Positions 42,438 to 53,917 of a stretch of DNA of 64,000 nucleotides are shown one piece after another. Location of the stretch: positions 868,001 to 932,000 of the forward strand of contig CM055279.1 in assembly GCA_029237695.1 (NCBI GenBank), written 5' to 3'. A program made the translations under genes and the position numbers. A model generated the notes under the pieces. The model was not told where the DNA came from and searched no databases. It saw nothing but the letters and a program-made list of their open reading frames with translations. Numbering within the stretch: the stretch's first letter is position 1; the number at the start of each line of letters is the position of its first letter. The stretch comes from Conchocele bisecta. Its lineage: Eukaryota > Mollusca > Bivalvia > Lucinida > Thyasiridae.

Positions 42438-45400
42438 GTGTATGTGTATGGTGTTATGGTGTATGTGTATAGTGTAATGTGTATGTGTATATGTATGTGT
42501 ATGTGTTATTAACTGTATGTGCATGGTGTATGTGTATGTGTATGTGTTATGTGTATGTGTATGTGTATAGTGTATGTTGTATGTGTATGTGTATAGTGTA
42601 TGTGCATGGTGTATGTATAGTAGTATGTGTATTTGTATGTGTATAGTGTAATGTATGGTGTATGGTGTATGTGTATAGTGTATGTGTATGTGTATAGTGT
42701 ATTGTGTATGTGTATATGTATAGTGTATGATGCATGGTGTGATGTATATAGTGTATGTGTATGTGTATGTGTATGTGTATGTGCATAGTGTGATGTGTAT
42801 GGTGGTGTATGTGATATGTGGTATGTGTATAGTGTATGTGCATAGTGTAATGTGTATGGTGTATGTGTATGTGTATGTGTATAGTGTATGTGTATGTGTA
42901 TAGTGTATGTGTATGGTGGTGTATGTGTATGGTGTATGTGCATAGTGTATGTGCATAGTGTATGTGTATAGTGTATGTGTATGTGTATGTGTATAGTGTA
43001 TGTGTATAGTGTATGTGTATAGTGTATGTGTATGGTGGTGTATGTGTATGGTGTATGTGTATAGTGTATGTGCATAGTGTATGTGTATAGTGTATGTGTA
43101 TGTGTATAGTGTATGTGTATTGTGTATGTGTATAGTGTATGTGTAATTGTGTATGTGTATGTGTATAGTGTATGTGTATGGTGTATGTGTATGGTGTATG
43201 TGTATAGTGTATGTGTATGGTGTATGTGTATGGTGTATGTGTATGGTGTATGTGTATATTGTATGTGTATATTGTATGTGTATGTGTATGTGTATGTGTA
43301 TGCTTATAGTGTATGTGTATGGTGTATAGTGTATGTGTATGGTGTATGTGTATTTTGTATGTACATGGTGTATGTGTATAGTGTATGTGTATAGTGTATG
43401 TGCATAGTGTATGTGTTATGGTGTATGTGTTATAGTATAGTGTATGGTTTAATGGTGTATGTATAGTGTCATGTGTATGGTGTATGGTATATGTGCATGG
43501 TGTGTGTGTATGGGTGTATGGTTGTTGTGTATGGTGTAAGTGAATGTGTATGGTGTATTATTGTATTGGGGGTGTATGGTGTTTATGTATGTGTATGGTT
43601 GTATGTGTATGTGTTATTGTAGGTGTATTTATGGTTATGTGTATGGTGTATGTGGTTTATGGTAGGTTGTATGTGTATTATATTGTTTTTGTGTATGGTG
43701 TATGTGGTATTGGTGTATATGTATAGTGTATGTGGTATGGTGTAATTGTGTATTTTTTGGTGTTGGTGTATGGTGGTATGGTGTATTTGTTATGTGTATG
43801 GTTATGTTATGGTGTATTTGTGTATGTGTTGGTGGTATAGTGTATGTGTATGGTGTAATTGGTGTAATGGTGAGTGTATTGGTGTCTGTTATGTTATGCG
43901 TATAGTGTATGGGTTATGTATATAGTGTATGTGTATAGTGTGTCTGTATGATAGTGTATATGTGTGCCTGGTATATGTATTATAGTGTATGGTGTATGTG
44001 TATTGTGTATGTGTATAGTGTATGTGTTTATGGTGTTATGTGTATGGTGTATTTGTGCATAGGTGTGTAATGTTTGTATAGTGTATGTTGTCATGGTGTA
44101 TGTGGCATTGTGTATTGAGTATAGTGTATGTGTATTGGGTATGTATAATGGTGTATATGTGTTAATGGTGTATGTGTATAGTGTATGAGGGTATGTTTTG
44201 TGTTATTGCTGTATCGTTGTATAGTTTATGTGTATGGATGGGTATGGTGTCATGGTGTATGGTGTATGGTGTTTATGGGTATTTTTATGGGTATGGTGTA
44301 TGGTGTATAGTGTTTCTTGGGTAATGTGTATGGTTATATGTGCATAGTGTATGGTGTATGGTGTATGGTGTATTTGGTGTATGTGTATTTGGTGTATGTG
44401 TTATGGCTGTTATGGTATTTAGGTGTTATTGTGTATGGTGTTATATTGTATAGTGTATGTGTATGAGGTATAGTGTATCTGTATGGTGTATTAAGCTGTA
44501 TTGGTGTATTGGGTTATGTGTATGTGTAATGGTAATATATCGTGAATGTTGTATGGTGGTATGGTATTTAGGGGGCGTATGTATTTTAGTTGTTATGTGG
44601 TATGTCTTTATGTTATATTTAGGTTGTTATGTGTTATAGGTGTATGGTGTTTTGTATTGGTGTATGGTGTATGGTTGTATGGGTATTGGTATGGAGTTTA
44701 GTATGTGTATAGTGTATGTGTATGGAGTATGGTGTATGGGTATGGTGTATGGTGTATGGTGTGTATGATGCATAGGTGTATGGTGTTTAGGTTGTATTGG
44801 CGTAATAGGTGTATGTGTATGGGGTATATGTGTATAGTGTATAGTGTATCTGCATGGTGTATGGGTATAGGTGATATGGTATTAGTGGTTAAGGTGTATT
44901 TGTTGTATGGTGTATGGTGATATGGTGTATGTGTTTGCGGTGTATGGTGTATATTGGTATTGGTGTATATTGTATGTTTATGGTGTATGGTGTATGTGGT
45001 ATGGTGTATTTGCGTATAGTATGTATGGTGTATTTTGTGGTTTATCTTATATGCTGTAAGTGTATGTGTATGTTGTATAGTTCTATGTGTATGTGTAGAG
45101 TATGTGTATGTGATGTGATAGTATAGAGTATGTGTATTGGTGTAGTGTGTATGTGTATGTGTATGGTGTATGGTATAGTATGGTATGTGTATGTATGGTG
45201 TATGTATGTGTATGTATATGTATGTAAAATGTGTAGGTAGGGTTGTATGTTTATGGTGTATGGTGTTATGTATGTGTATAGTGAGGTGTATGTGTATATG
45301 CATAAGTGTATGTGTATTGTGTATAATTTTTATGTAAGGGTTTATGTATGTGTATGTGTATTTTTATGGTGTATAAAAGTGTAGTTATGGTGTATGTGTA

Positions 45401-46554
45401 TGTGGATTGTGCATATTGTATGTTACGGTTTGTGTATGTGTATGGATAGTGTATTTGTAATGTGTATGTTAGTATGTTATGGTGTTAATGGCCATGGATT
45501 GTAATAAAAATGTGTATGGGTATGTATGTGTATGTGTATTGTATGTGTATGTGATAGGTGTAGGTGTATGTATATTGTATGTGTATGGTGTATGTGTTAA
45601 TGATGTATGGTTGTATGTGTATGGTGTATGGTGTAGTGATGTGTAATAGTGTATGTGTATAGTGTATTGTTATTGGTGGTATGTGTAAAGGTGTATGTGA
45701 TGGTGTATGTGTAGTGTATGTGTGGCGGTGTATGTGCATAGTGTATATGGTGTAGTGTGTATGTATGGTGTAATGTGTATGATGTATGGTGTAATGTGTA
45801 TGGTGTATGTAGGTGTAAGTTGTATGTGTATAAAGTGTAGGTGTAATTGTATGGTGTATGGTGTTATGTGTATGGTGTATGTGCATAGTGTATGTGTATG
45901 GTGTATGTGTAAGGGTGTATGGTGTATTGTGTATGGTGTAGTGTATGTGTTGGTGAAAAGGTATGTGATGTGCAATAAGTGTATGGTGTATGGTGGGTAT
46001 GTGTAATGTGTAATTGTTATTTGTAAGGTGTATAGTGTTATGGTAATGAAATTATAGTGTTATGGTGTATTTGGTAATGGGAGTATGTGTATGGTGGTAT
46101 AGTGTATGTGTATGGTGTATAGTGGTATGGTGTATTTAGTGGTATGTTATGGGTATGTGTAAAATGGGAAGTATGTGTATGGTGTTTTGTAAGGTGTAAG
46201 GTGTAAAGGTGTATGTGTTATGTGTATGTGCAATAGTGTAATGGTGGTATGGTGGTTATGTTGTAAGGTTGTTAAGGATGTTTATGTGTAATGGTTATGG
46301 TTGTATGTGTATGTGTATGGTGTATGTGTTATAGTGTATGTGTTATGTAATTCGTGTATGTGGGTATTGTATGTGTAAGTGAAGGTGTATGTGGGGTAGG
46401 TGTAATGTTGAAGTGTATGTGTATGTGTATGTATGTGTATGTGTATGGTGTAATCATGTAGTGTAGTGTGCTAGTTGTATGGTGTATGGTGATGTGTATG
46501 GTGTATGTGTATAGTGTATTGTTGTAATAGTGAATGTGTAAGTTAATGTGGATA

Positions 46555-46586
<32 letters not shown>

Positions 46587-47691
46587 AGGTGTATGTGTAG
46601 GTATCTGTAATGGTGTAGGGTTGGTGTATGTGTATGGTTGTAATGGAAGTATGTTGGTAATTGGTATGGTGGTTAATGGTGTAATGTGTATGGTTTTGAT
46701 AGGTGTATGGTGTATAAAAGTGTATGTGATGGTGTATTAGTATGGTGTATGTCCATAGGTCTGTAGGTGTATGTGGTAATATATATTGTAATGTTATATG
46801 TATGTGTATGGTGTATGTTTGGTGTATGTGTATAGGTGTATGGTGTAGTGTAAATGTATAGTAAAATGTGGAATGGTGTATAGTGTATGTAGGGTGTATG
46901 TGTATTGGTGTATGTGCATATTGTATGTGTATGGGTGTATGTTTATAGAAATGTGTATTGTATTAGTGTAATGTGTATGGGTGTAAGTGTATGGTTATGT
47001 GTATAGTGTATGGTGTATGTGTGTATAGTATAATGTGGCATGTGTATAGGTGTAGTGGTTGTTATTGTAATGGGTGTATGTGTATAGTATTATGTGTATT
47101 TAATGTGTAATGTATAGTAAATGTGTATGTGTGTAAATTTATGTGTATGTGTATAAGACGTGGTATTGTAAATGTATGTGTATGGTGGTATTTGTTATGG
47201 TGTATGTGTAAGTAATATGTGTATGTGTATAAGTGTATGTTATGGTGTTATTGTATGGTGTAATGTGATAGTGTATGTATGGTGTTTCTGTAAGTGTAAT
47301 TTGTATGTCATAGGTATGTGTATTGGTGTATGTATGGTGTATGTTGTATAGTGTATGGTGTAATAGGTAATTGGATGTGTATGTGTTATAAGTGAGGGTA
47401 TGGTAGGTGTATGTGTATGGTGTATGTGTATAGTTATGTGTATGGTGTGTTAATGGTGTAATTGTAAATGTAATGGTGTATAGTGTATTTGTTTGTGTAT
47501 AGGTTTGGTTATGGTGTATGGTGTAATGTGTATGGGTAGTGTATTGTGGTAATGTGTAATGGTGATGTGTAATGTTGTATGGTGTATGGTGTATTTAGTG
47601 TAATGTTATGGTGTATGGTGTATGGGTGTATGTGTATGGTGTAGGTGTTATAGTGTTATGTGTAAGGTGGTGTGTAATAGTGTATAGTGTA

Positions 47692-47692
<1 letters not shown>
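41392..47692. repeat. (TATGTG)n-type microsatellite array, left part
   Basis: Units are GTATGTGTAT, GTGTATGGTGTATG and GTGTATAGTGTATG. To about 43430 the array is regular. From about 43440 to 47690 it is full of single-base insertions and deletions and irregular units. Reading frames give Cys-Met-Cys-Met or His-Thr-His-Thr peptides of up to 250 codons, which are repeat artefacts. It is not a telomere repeat. It lies in the intron of the tetraspan gene. Confidence 0.95.
41746..41808 (-). mobile_element. SINE 3'-end fragment inside the array
   Basis: (GAGT)n-GAATAGGGTTTAACGTCC, GCTTTTCTGACATAGAGGTA and CAAGCCTCAGG are the exact inverse of the 3' end of the SINE at 18890-19162. Only about 60 bp of the SINE are present. 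Confidence 0.8.
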
Positions 47693-47725
<33 letters not shown>

Positions 47726-49190
47726 TTATTTATTATAGTGACATGTGTAACCAATAAACAGTTAACTATAGTAATTCTGACGTAAAGTACACCCGGCCCG
47801 ATGGGCCTATATGTCACTTTAAACACTAAACATAATTTATGTACATCTATAAGTAGAGCAAGAACTTAGTATATTACATGTTGTGTTCCGCTGACACAAC
47901 CGACCATGCGGTATTTCTCACCACTGTAACTACAGATCAGACTGCGCATCAGCTCATTCTGGTCTGTTTTTAAGAGGTTCACCAGGCAATCACCGATGTT
48001 TCTATCCACGTCATATGGATAGAATACATAGCTGATTGAGTGGCCGGATCCAAGCGCATATAACGGTTTTATCGTGACTGTAAAGACCATGATCCCATTT
48101 ATTGTGTTCCTTAAATGCCCCGCATGGACAATTGTGTCAGTTGATCACTGCTTCGCTCACATGTATAAAACGGATTTTCGTTTGTATAATGATTTGAGAA
48201 GGTATTTCGCAGTTCTGAGTGGTTATTGCGTTAATAATACAACTAATTGTTCGTCATTGCTGCAAGAGTGGAAGTGAGCGCTGTCATTCACTATGGAGTA
48301 GAGATCGTTCCGATACGTGGAGTAACAATTACACTGTGTTAGAAAATGTACCTCATTTTCGATTTGCCCACTATTACATATTTTGCACAGTCTTGCTTCG
48401 GGTGGCTCACCAGCGTATCGACCAGTTTCAATTCTCAACGGCAATATGCCACATCTAAACTGAGATAGCACTGAGCGTTCATTGCGGTTCAGATTTAACT
48501 TTACGTAAGGCTCCGTGCTATACTCGCGTTTAAAGGTGACGTATGTCCTGAGTTTTGGAACATTCATAATTTGTGCTGGCCACGCATTTGAATGTAATTC
48601 AAACAGTTTTATGCGAACTTGTTTTAGGTCATATTTGGATTTGTTGTCAAACTGCAAGTCCATTCCTACTGCAGATAGAATTGTTTTCATTTCAGATGAC
48701 CAGTTGTTTCTACACTTAGCATAATCCCATAGAAACACTCTTTTACAGATACGATCATCGTCCATGTCGATTAGTCTGTTCCAGTATCTCACCATGTTGC
48801 ACCAGCGTCTTTCTCGTGATGGCAGCCAACCCATATCTCCATTAATGGCCAATTTCGGTGTGAAACGGTGTACACCGAGAAAGTATCGTATAGCCCGGTT
48901 CTGGATAGCGTCTATAGCAGCGTAGTCTCTGAATCCCCATACTGACGAGTTATAATCGAGAACTGTGTTCACAATATTGAGAACAGCTTGTCGTAAGTTT
49001 TAAATCCGCATTCCTTGAGAGTGTGTATTTTCGATATCACCGCCCACAGTGCTCTGCCGCTGCCTTTAGCAAGATTGTCCACATTAGCGCTAAAGTTGCT
49101 TTTCTCATGAAATATTACTCCGAGGTATTTATATTGTGTCACTGTGTCCAGGTAATTATTGCCTATTTTAAATTGGTATTCACTGCGAAT
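47693..49190 (-). pseudogene. 5'-truncated LINE remnant (reverse transcriptase C-terminal part)
   Basis: The - strand ORF 48223-48972 (249 codons) has the post-RT pattern of a non-LTR retrotransposon. It contains NSSVWGFRDYAAID, AIRYFLGV, LRIETGRY and a Cys/His cluster CKIC...HFLTQC. Upstream, in another frame (about 48990-49185), YKYLGVIF and SGRALWAVISKI belong to the same protein, separated from it by a frameshift and stop near 48980. After the stop at 48223 another frame again looks related. The 3' end is a (TTAC)n tail: 47693-47724 reads (GTAA)n on the + strand. The fragment sits inside the hexanucleotide array and is dead by frameshift and truncation. The clade (I, Jockey or CR1 type) is not settled. 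Confidence 0.8.
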
Positions 49191-49233
49191 GTATGTGTAT
49201 GTGTATAGTGTATGTCTATGGTGTATGTGTATA

Positions 49234-49296
<63 letters not shown>

Positions 49297-50146
49297 GTGT
49301 ATGTGTATGTGTATAGTGTATGTGTATAGTGTGTATGTGTATATGTGTATGTGCATGGTGTATGTGCATGTGTAGTATGTGTATGTGTATGGTAGTGTAT
49401 GTGTATGTGTATGTGTATGTATGTGTATGTGTATGTGTAGATGTAGTATGTGTATAGTGTATATAGTGTATGTATGAGTATGGTGGTAAGTGTATGGTGT
49501 ATGGTGTATGTGTGTGTATGGTGTATGTGTATAGTGTGTGTATGGTGTATGTGTATGTGTATGTGTATAGTATGTGTATGGTGTATGTGTATGGTGTGTG
49601 TAGTAGTGTATGGTTATAGTATGTGTATGGTGTATGTGTATCGTGTATGTGCATGGTGTATGTGGCATAGTGTATGTGTTTAGTGTATGTGTATGTGAAT
49701 TGTGTATGTGTATGTGTATGGTGTATGTGTTAGTGTAGTGTATGGTGTATGTGTTGGTGTATGTGTATGTGATATGTGTATGGTGTATGTGTATGTGTAT
49801 TTGTTTATAGTGTTTTATGGTGTATGGTGGTATGTTTGTTTATGGTTTTTTAAAGTGGTATTTGGGTGTATGCGTATGGTGTATGTGTATGGTGTATGTG
49901 TTATGGTGTATGTGTATTGTGTATGGTGTATGTGTATAGTGTGTCTGTATGGTGTATGTGTATGGTGTATGTGTATGGTGTATGTGTATAGTTTATGTGT
50001 ATGGTGTATGTGTATGGTGTATGTGTATAGTGTGTGTGTATAGTGTATGTGTATGGTGTATGTGTATGGTGTATGTGTATGGTGTATGTGTATAGTGTAT
50101 GTGTATGGTGTATGTGTATGGTGTATGTGTATAGTGTATGTGGCAC
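49191..50146. repeat. (TATGTG)n-type microsatellite array, right part
   Basis: It has the same units as 41392-47692 and starts immediately after the truncated end of the LINE. It is more regular than 43440-47690. It ends at about 50146, some 18 bp before the large foldback. Confidence 0.95.
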
Positions 50147-50164
50147 GGGCTCTCAGGTATGCAC

Positions 50165-51161
50165 AAAGTAGTGTCAGGTAATTCGATGGGGTGGGTTCAT
50201 ACCGGTTTCACGAAGCAGAATTTCAAAAAATACAAGATGTTATACATTGTTATGTAGAACATTAACGCATAAGTGTATTGTCAAAACACGGCAAACACGA
50301 ATGATGAAATTTCCGAAAGTCTGCGTTATAGTCAAGTACATACGATCAGAAATTGTGAGAAATAAGGGAGATAATTTGGTTAGACATAATATTATAGACG
50401 CTAATGAATTTAATTTAAATAAAATAAATAAATTAGTTTAGTAACCATCGATTGTAAAACATGTTTATAACCATTATTGAATACATAACGTAGTTGTTTC
50501 CAGTATTACAGTATAACCTCTCTAAACTGGCGTTCCCACGAATTAATAATTTGTTATATCGTGGGAACGAATTGTTAATTCGAGGGAACGAATAGTTTAA
50601 TTGTATATGTAGTGGAACCTCTCTAAACCGGACACATTGGGGACCTCCCAGAGTGACCGGTTTAGCGATGTTCCACTGTAAATCAGACATATGACTATGC
50701 CAAGGTATGCGGCTGTGCTTCGCGAACTTGAACAGGCATTATCATCATAACTATACACCAATGAATCCCATAACATTAAGTATACACAGACTGCCTGCGT
50801 GTCCGGTTTAGAGAGGGTCTACTGTAATACTGCAAAACAAATACGCTATTTATCCAATGATGGTTATAAACATGTTTAACAATCGATGGTTACTAAACTA
50901 ATTTATTTCTTTTATTTAAATTAAATTCATTAGCGTCTATAATGTTATGTCTAACCAAATTATCTCCCCTATTTATCACAATTTCTGGTCGTATGTACTT
51001 GAATATAACGCAGACTTTCGGAAATGTCATCATTCGTGTTTGCCGTATTTTAACAATACACTTATGCGTTAAGTTTCTACATAACAATGTATAACATCTT
51101 GTATGTTTTGAAATTCTGCTTCCTGAACCACCCACTCCATCGAATTACCTGACACTACTTT
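50165..51161. mobile_element. 1-kb foldback with ~300-370-bp inverted arms
   Basis: The left arm starts AAAGTAGTGTCAGGTAATTC and the right ends GAATTACCTGACACTACTTT. The arms run to about 50466 and from about 50870, and weaker similarity continues to 50533 and 50800. Landmarks are ACTTTCGGAAATG-type, AGACATAATATTATAGACGC and TAACCATCGATTGT. The centre holds palindromic TTCCCACGAATTAATAATT units and CCTCTCTAAACCGGACAC (family L). The 64- and 80-codon ORFs in the two arms are the same sequence mirrored. Confidence 0.85.
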
Positions 51162-51407
51162 TTATATAAAATTACTTTTTCACGGACGGATATTCTTCAA
51201 TCGCATATGCACCGACACGCAACTGTAGTGAAAACATATTAAATGTAACACTTTGTTACATTTTCTATACCAGCATTTATAAAAGATATTGGCGGAGACA
51301 AGATATTCCGGCAGATAATTAGTTACATTGATTTGCAGTTTTCACGGAAACTGCATGTAGTAATTACGCCAATCGATGCGCGCATCGACAAAAAGGAAAT
51401 ATGATAC
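51162..51407. other. no feature recognised
   Basis: AT-rich sequence with a small TTTTCACGGA/TTTCACGGAAACTG repetition. Confidence 0.35.
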
Positions 51408-51660
51408 ACGCCATGTGATTTTGTACCCAAGACGATGTGCAATTTTTCATAAAAAACAATTTACAGAATTTATGACATTTTACGTAAATTAAGTCGAAAG
51501 TTGACGAAAAGTTCCGAGGAAATGCGGAATAATTCCGCATTTCCTCGGAACTTTTCGTCAACTTTCGGAAACCTTTACATAATATGTCACAGTGTCTGTA
51601 AATACGTCTCATGAAATATCGCTCATCTTTAAAGGAAAAAAATCGCATGGCGTGTCTCAA
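51408..51660. mobile_element. MITE family G
   Basis: The ends are ACACGCCATGTGATTTTGTA and AAAATCGCATGGCGTGTCTC. The central hairpin is AAGTTCCGAGGAAATGCGGA with its complement. Confidence 0.8.
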
Positions 51661-51784
51661 ACATCAAAGCACGGTTCTACGACGTTTCACATCAACAGTA
51701 TTAGCATGTATTTATTAGGAGATTAGGAAATTCAATACATTAATTAACTTCATACGGAGCCCCGCAAGGGACGTAGAATTATTT

Positions 51785-52145
51785 ATTTTATTAATTCGTT
51801 CCCACGAAACAACAATTCGTTCCAACATTCGTTCCCACGAATTAATAATTCGTTCCTTCGAATTAACAATTCGTTCCCTCAATTTAACAATTCGTTCCCA
51901 CGAACTATCAATTCGTTCCCGTGGTGTTAATTCGTGAGAACGAATTGTTATATCGTGGGAACGAATTGTTAATTCGGGGGAACGAATTGTTAAATTGAGG
52001 GAACGAATTGTCATTTCGTGGGAACGAATTGTTAATTCGAGGGAACGAATTGTTATATCGTTGGAACGAATTGTTAATTCGAGGGAACGAATTGTTAAAT
52101 TGAGGGAACGAATTGTTATTTCGTGAGAACTAATTAATAAAGTGC
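51785..52145. repeat. 24-bp palindromic satellite with orientation switch
   Basis: Units of about 24 bp read AATTCGTTCCCACGAATTAA from 51785 to 51925 and the inverse, GGGAACGAATTGTTAATTCG, from 51930 to 52145. Each unit is itself partly palindromic (TTAATTCG...CGAATTAA). Reading frames give ITIRSLEL-type 8-residue repeats, an artefact. The same unit occurs in the centre of the foldback at 50520-50600. Confidence 0.85.
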
Positions 52146-52189
52146 AGATTTTATATTCTGTATTAGAAAATAAGGCCTTATATGTACGG

Positions 52190-52660
52190 TGTTCCGGTAG
52201 GACCATCGATATTTTATCGATACTACGACATCGCGATTGGACGAAATCACGATAACGATAACGATAGTACAATACTACGATGGCCATACCATGAAGCCAT
52301 GGCGACGATACCACGATAACACGACAACGCGATAGCACTACAGTACGATCACACTAGTACGATACTGATACCACGATAACACGACAACGCGATAGCACTA
52401 CAGTACGATCACACTAGTACGATACTGATACCACGATAATGATACTACGATATACATATACTATCGTATTATCGTCGTCGTGCTACATGTATATATCATG
52501 GTGTCGCGTTATCAGTACAGTGCTATCGTACTATCGTCATTGTGGCATCGTTGCCCGTCATCGTAGAATCGTACTATTGCGATCGTGTATTATCGCCATC
52601 GTGGGATATTGATATTGCAGTATCGACCCGATATCGGTATTACGGTGGCCTTAACGATAA
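52190..52660. repeat. CGATA/TATCG-rich inverted region with 60-bp duplication
   Basis: 52321-52380 and 52381-52440 are identical except for the last base (ACGACAACGCGATAGCACTA, CAGTACGATCACACTAGTAC, GATACTGATACCACGATAA). Left of about 52450 the sequence is rich in CGATA and ACGATA. Right of it is the inverse (TATCGTATTATCGTCGTCGT). No gene is seen. Confidence 0.75.
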
Positions 52661-52919
52661 TAAGCACTGCAGTGATGTCTGCAAAGATCGCATTTCCGAT
52701 GATTTTGGTGCGCCATGCCCCATTTTGGAGGCGCCATACCCAGTTGTGGTGGCGCCATGCCCGAATTTGGTGGCGATATGCTTCCCCAAAAAAGATTGCC
52801 TTTTTGTCTGTTTTTACATTTGTATTAGTGCTCCATTATTATAATTTGTTCAGACACAGTTACATGCATTATCATTATTCCAATACAAGTAAAGTAGTAT
52901 CAAGTAGTATTTATATTCA
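52661..52919. other. short GGCGCCATGCCC repeats; no gene
   Basis: 52705-52785 has imperfect ~27-bp repeats of TTTTGGTGCGCCATGCCC. The ORFs at 52542-52929 run through repeats on both sides. Confidence 0.45.
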
Positions 52920-53745
52920 AGGTGCATGATCACGTGGTTACAACAACAACAACGTCGCCCACTCCAAAGTAAGTATTATTTGATATTTTCCTTAATATGC
53001 AACGGATTTTGATGAAATATGGCGCGGCAAACGCGTCTTCATGAGCTGCATTTGGTGGTCCAGGGAGTTCGGCACAGACGTATGTCGTTTTTGCGAAGAA
53101 TCGATTTCCGTGTCGGTAGACACGGAACTCGATTCTTCGCAAAAACGACAGAAGTTTGGGCGAAAATACACAGACCACCAAAATGCAGCTTAACAAGACG
53201 CGTTTGATGCGCCAAACTTCATCAAAATCCGTTACGTAATAAGGACAGTATAAAAGAATACGTACTTTCAATCAGATGGTTTTTGTTTTGTTTGTTTATT
53301 GGTGTTTAACGGCCTATCAACAGCTACGGTCATGTAAGGCCGGGCAAACGGGTTCGATCCCGTTTTAACCTGCTGCATTGGGGGGAAAATTCCAAAATCA
53401 GAACTGAATATTTACATCGAGAAACAATATATTCAGCCCTGAAATTAGAATAACCTGACCTGGTGGCAGGTCCATACCACACCAAAGTGACTTGGCCCCT
53501 TCCCCTAAAATAGGATTACAAATATCGCAATACTCACATAAGGGGTATAACCTGATTCAACTGTCACATACAAAATGCTAAAGACGTATGTGAGGGCCAA
53601 ACCAGGTCTCCAGTCGGAATTCCGGTAAGGATGAACCCCGATCGTTAAATTACCCATCGCTTGCACCCACCTTCCACCCACTTCAATCAGATGGATTCTG
53701 GAAGTTTCAGTACTTGTTGTTGTTAGTACCACATGATCATACACC
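52920..53745. mobile_element. MITE family J split by a SINE
   Basis: The left end is AAGGTGCATGATCACGTGGT and the right end GTACCACATGATCATACACC. The hairpin AGAATCGATTTCCGTGTCGG is at 53097. The J sequence is interrupted after TTCAATCAGATGG and resumes with ATTCTGGAAGTTTCAG, as in the uninterrupted copy at 33355-33600. Confidence 0.85.
53280..53681 (-). mobile_element. SINE with 13-bp target-site duplication
   Basis: TTCAATCAGATGG is directly repeated at 53267-53279 and 53682-53694. In - strand sense the head has GATCGGGGTTCATCCTTACC and the body AAGGGGCCAAGTCACTTTGG. Then come box-B-like GGGATCGAACCCGTTTGCCC, the 3' end GATAGGCCGTTAAACACCAA and a tail of AAACAAACAAAACAAAAA. The pre-integration site is visible in the other J copies. 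It is 402 bp and the best-defined SINE of the window. Confidence 0.9.
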
Positions 53746-53917
53746 TAGATATTGCTTGTTAGAATCATGACGGGTGTTTTATTGGTGGAATGGAGAACAA
53801 TGCAGATACTGATGAGACTGTACGATTGTACGGAGAATACATGTTTGAATGTCGATTGCAGAGCCAGCTGTATATTGGAACTAGCCAGCTGTTCATTCAA
53901 GTTGTCTACACAAGTTA
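53746..53917. mobile_element. repeat family B fragment
   Basis: TTGCTTGTTAGAATCATGAC and AACAATGCAGATACTGATGA mark a truncated B copy, joined to GATTGCAGAGCCAGCTG sequence of unknown origin. Confidence 0.55.

Noticed and set aside
42204..43075. 188-250-codon His/Thr/Tyr ORFs on the - strand
   Set aside because: They are translations of the (TATGTG)n array; overlapping frames give the same kind of peptide.
41392..50146. Telomere-like repeat
   Set aside because: The unit is TATGTG/TGTATG with TGTATAG variants, not the animal TTAGGG repeat; it is an internal microsatellite.
51715..52338. 207-codon ORF with ITIRSLEL repeats
   Set aside because: It reads through the 24-bp palindromic satellite; the peptide period equals the DNA period.
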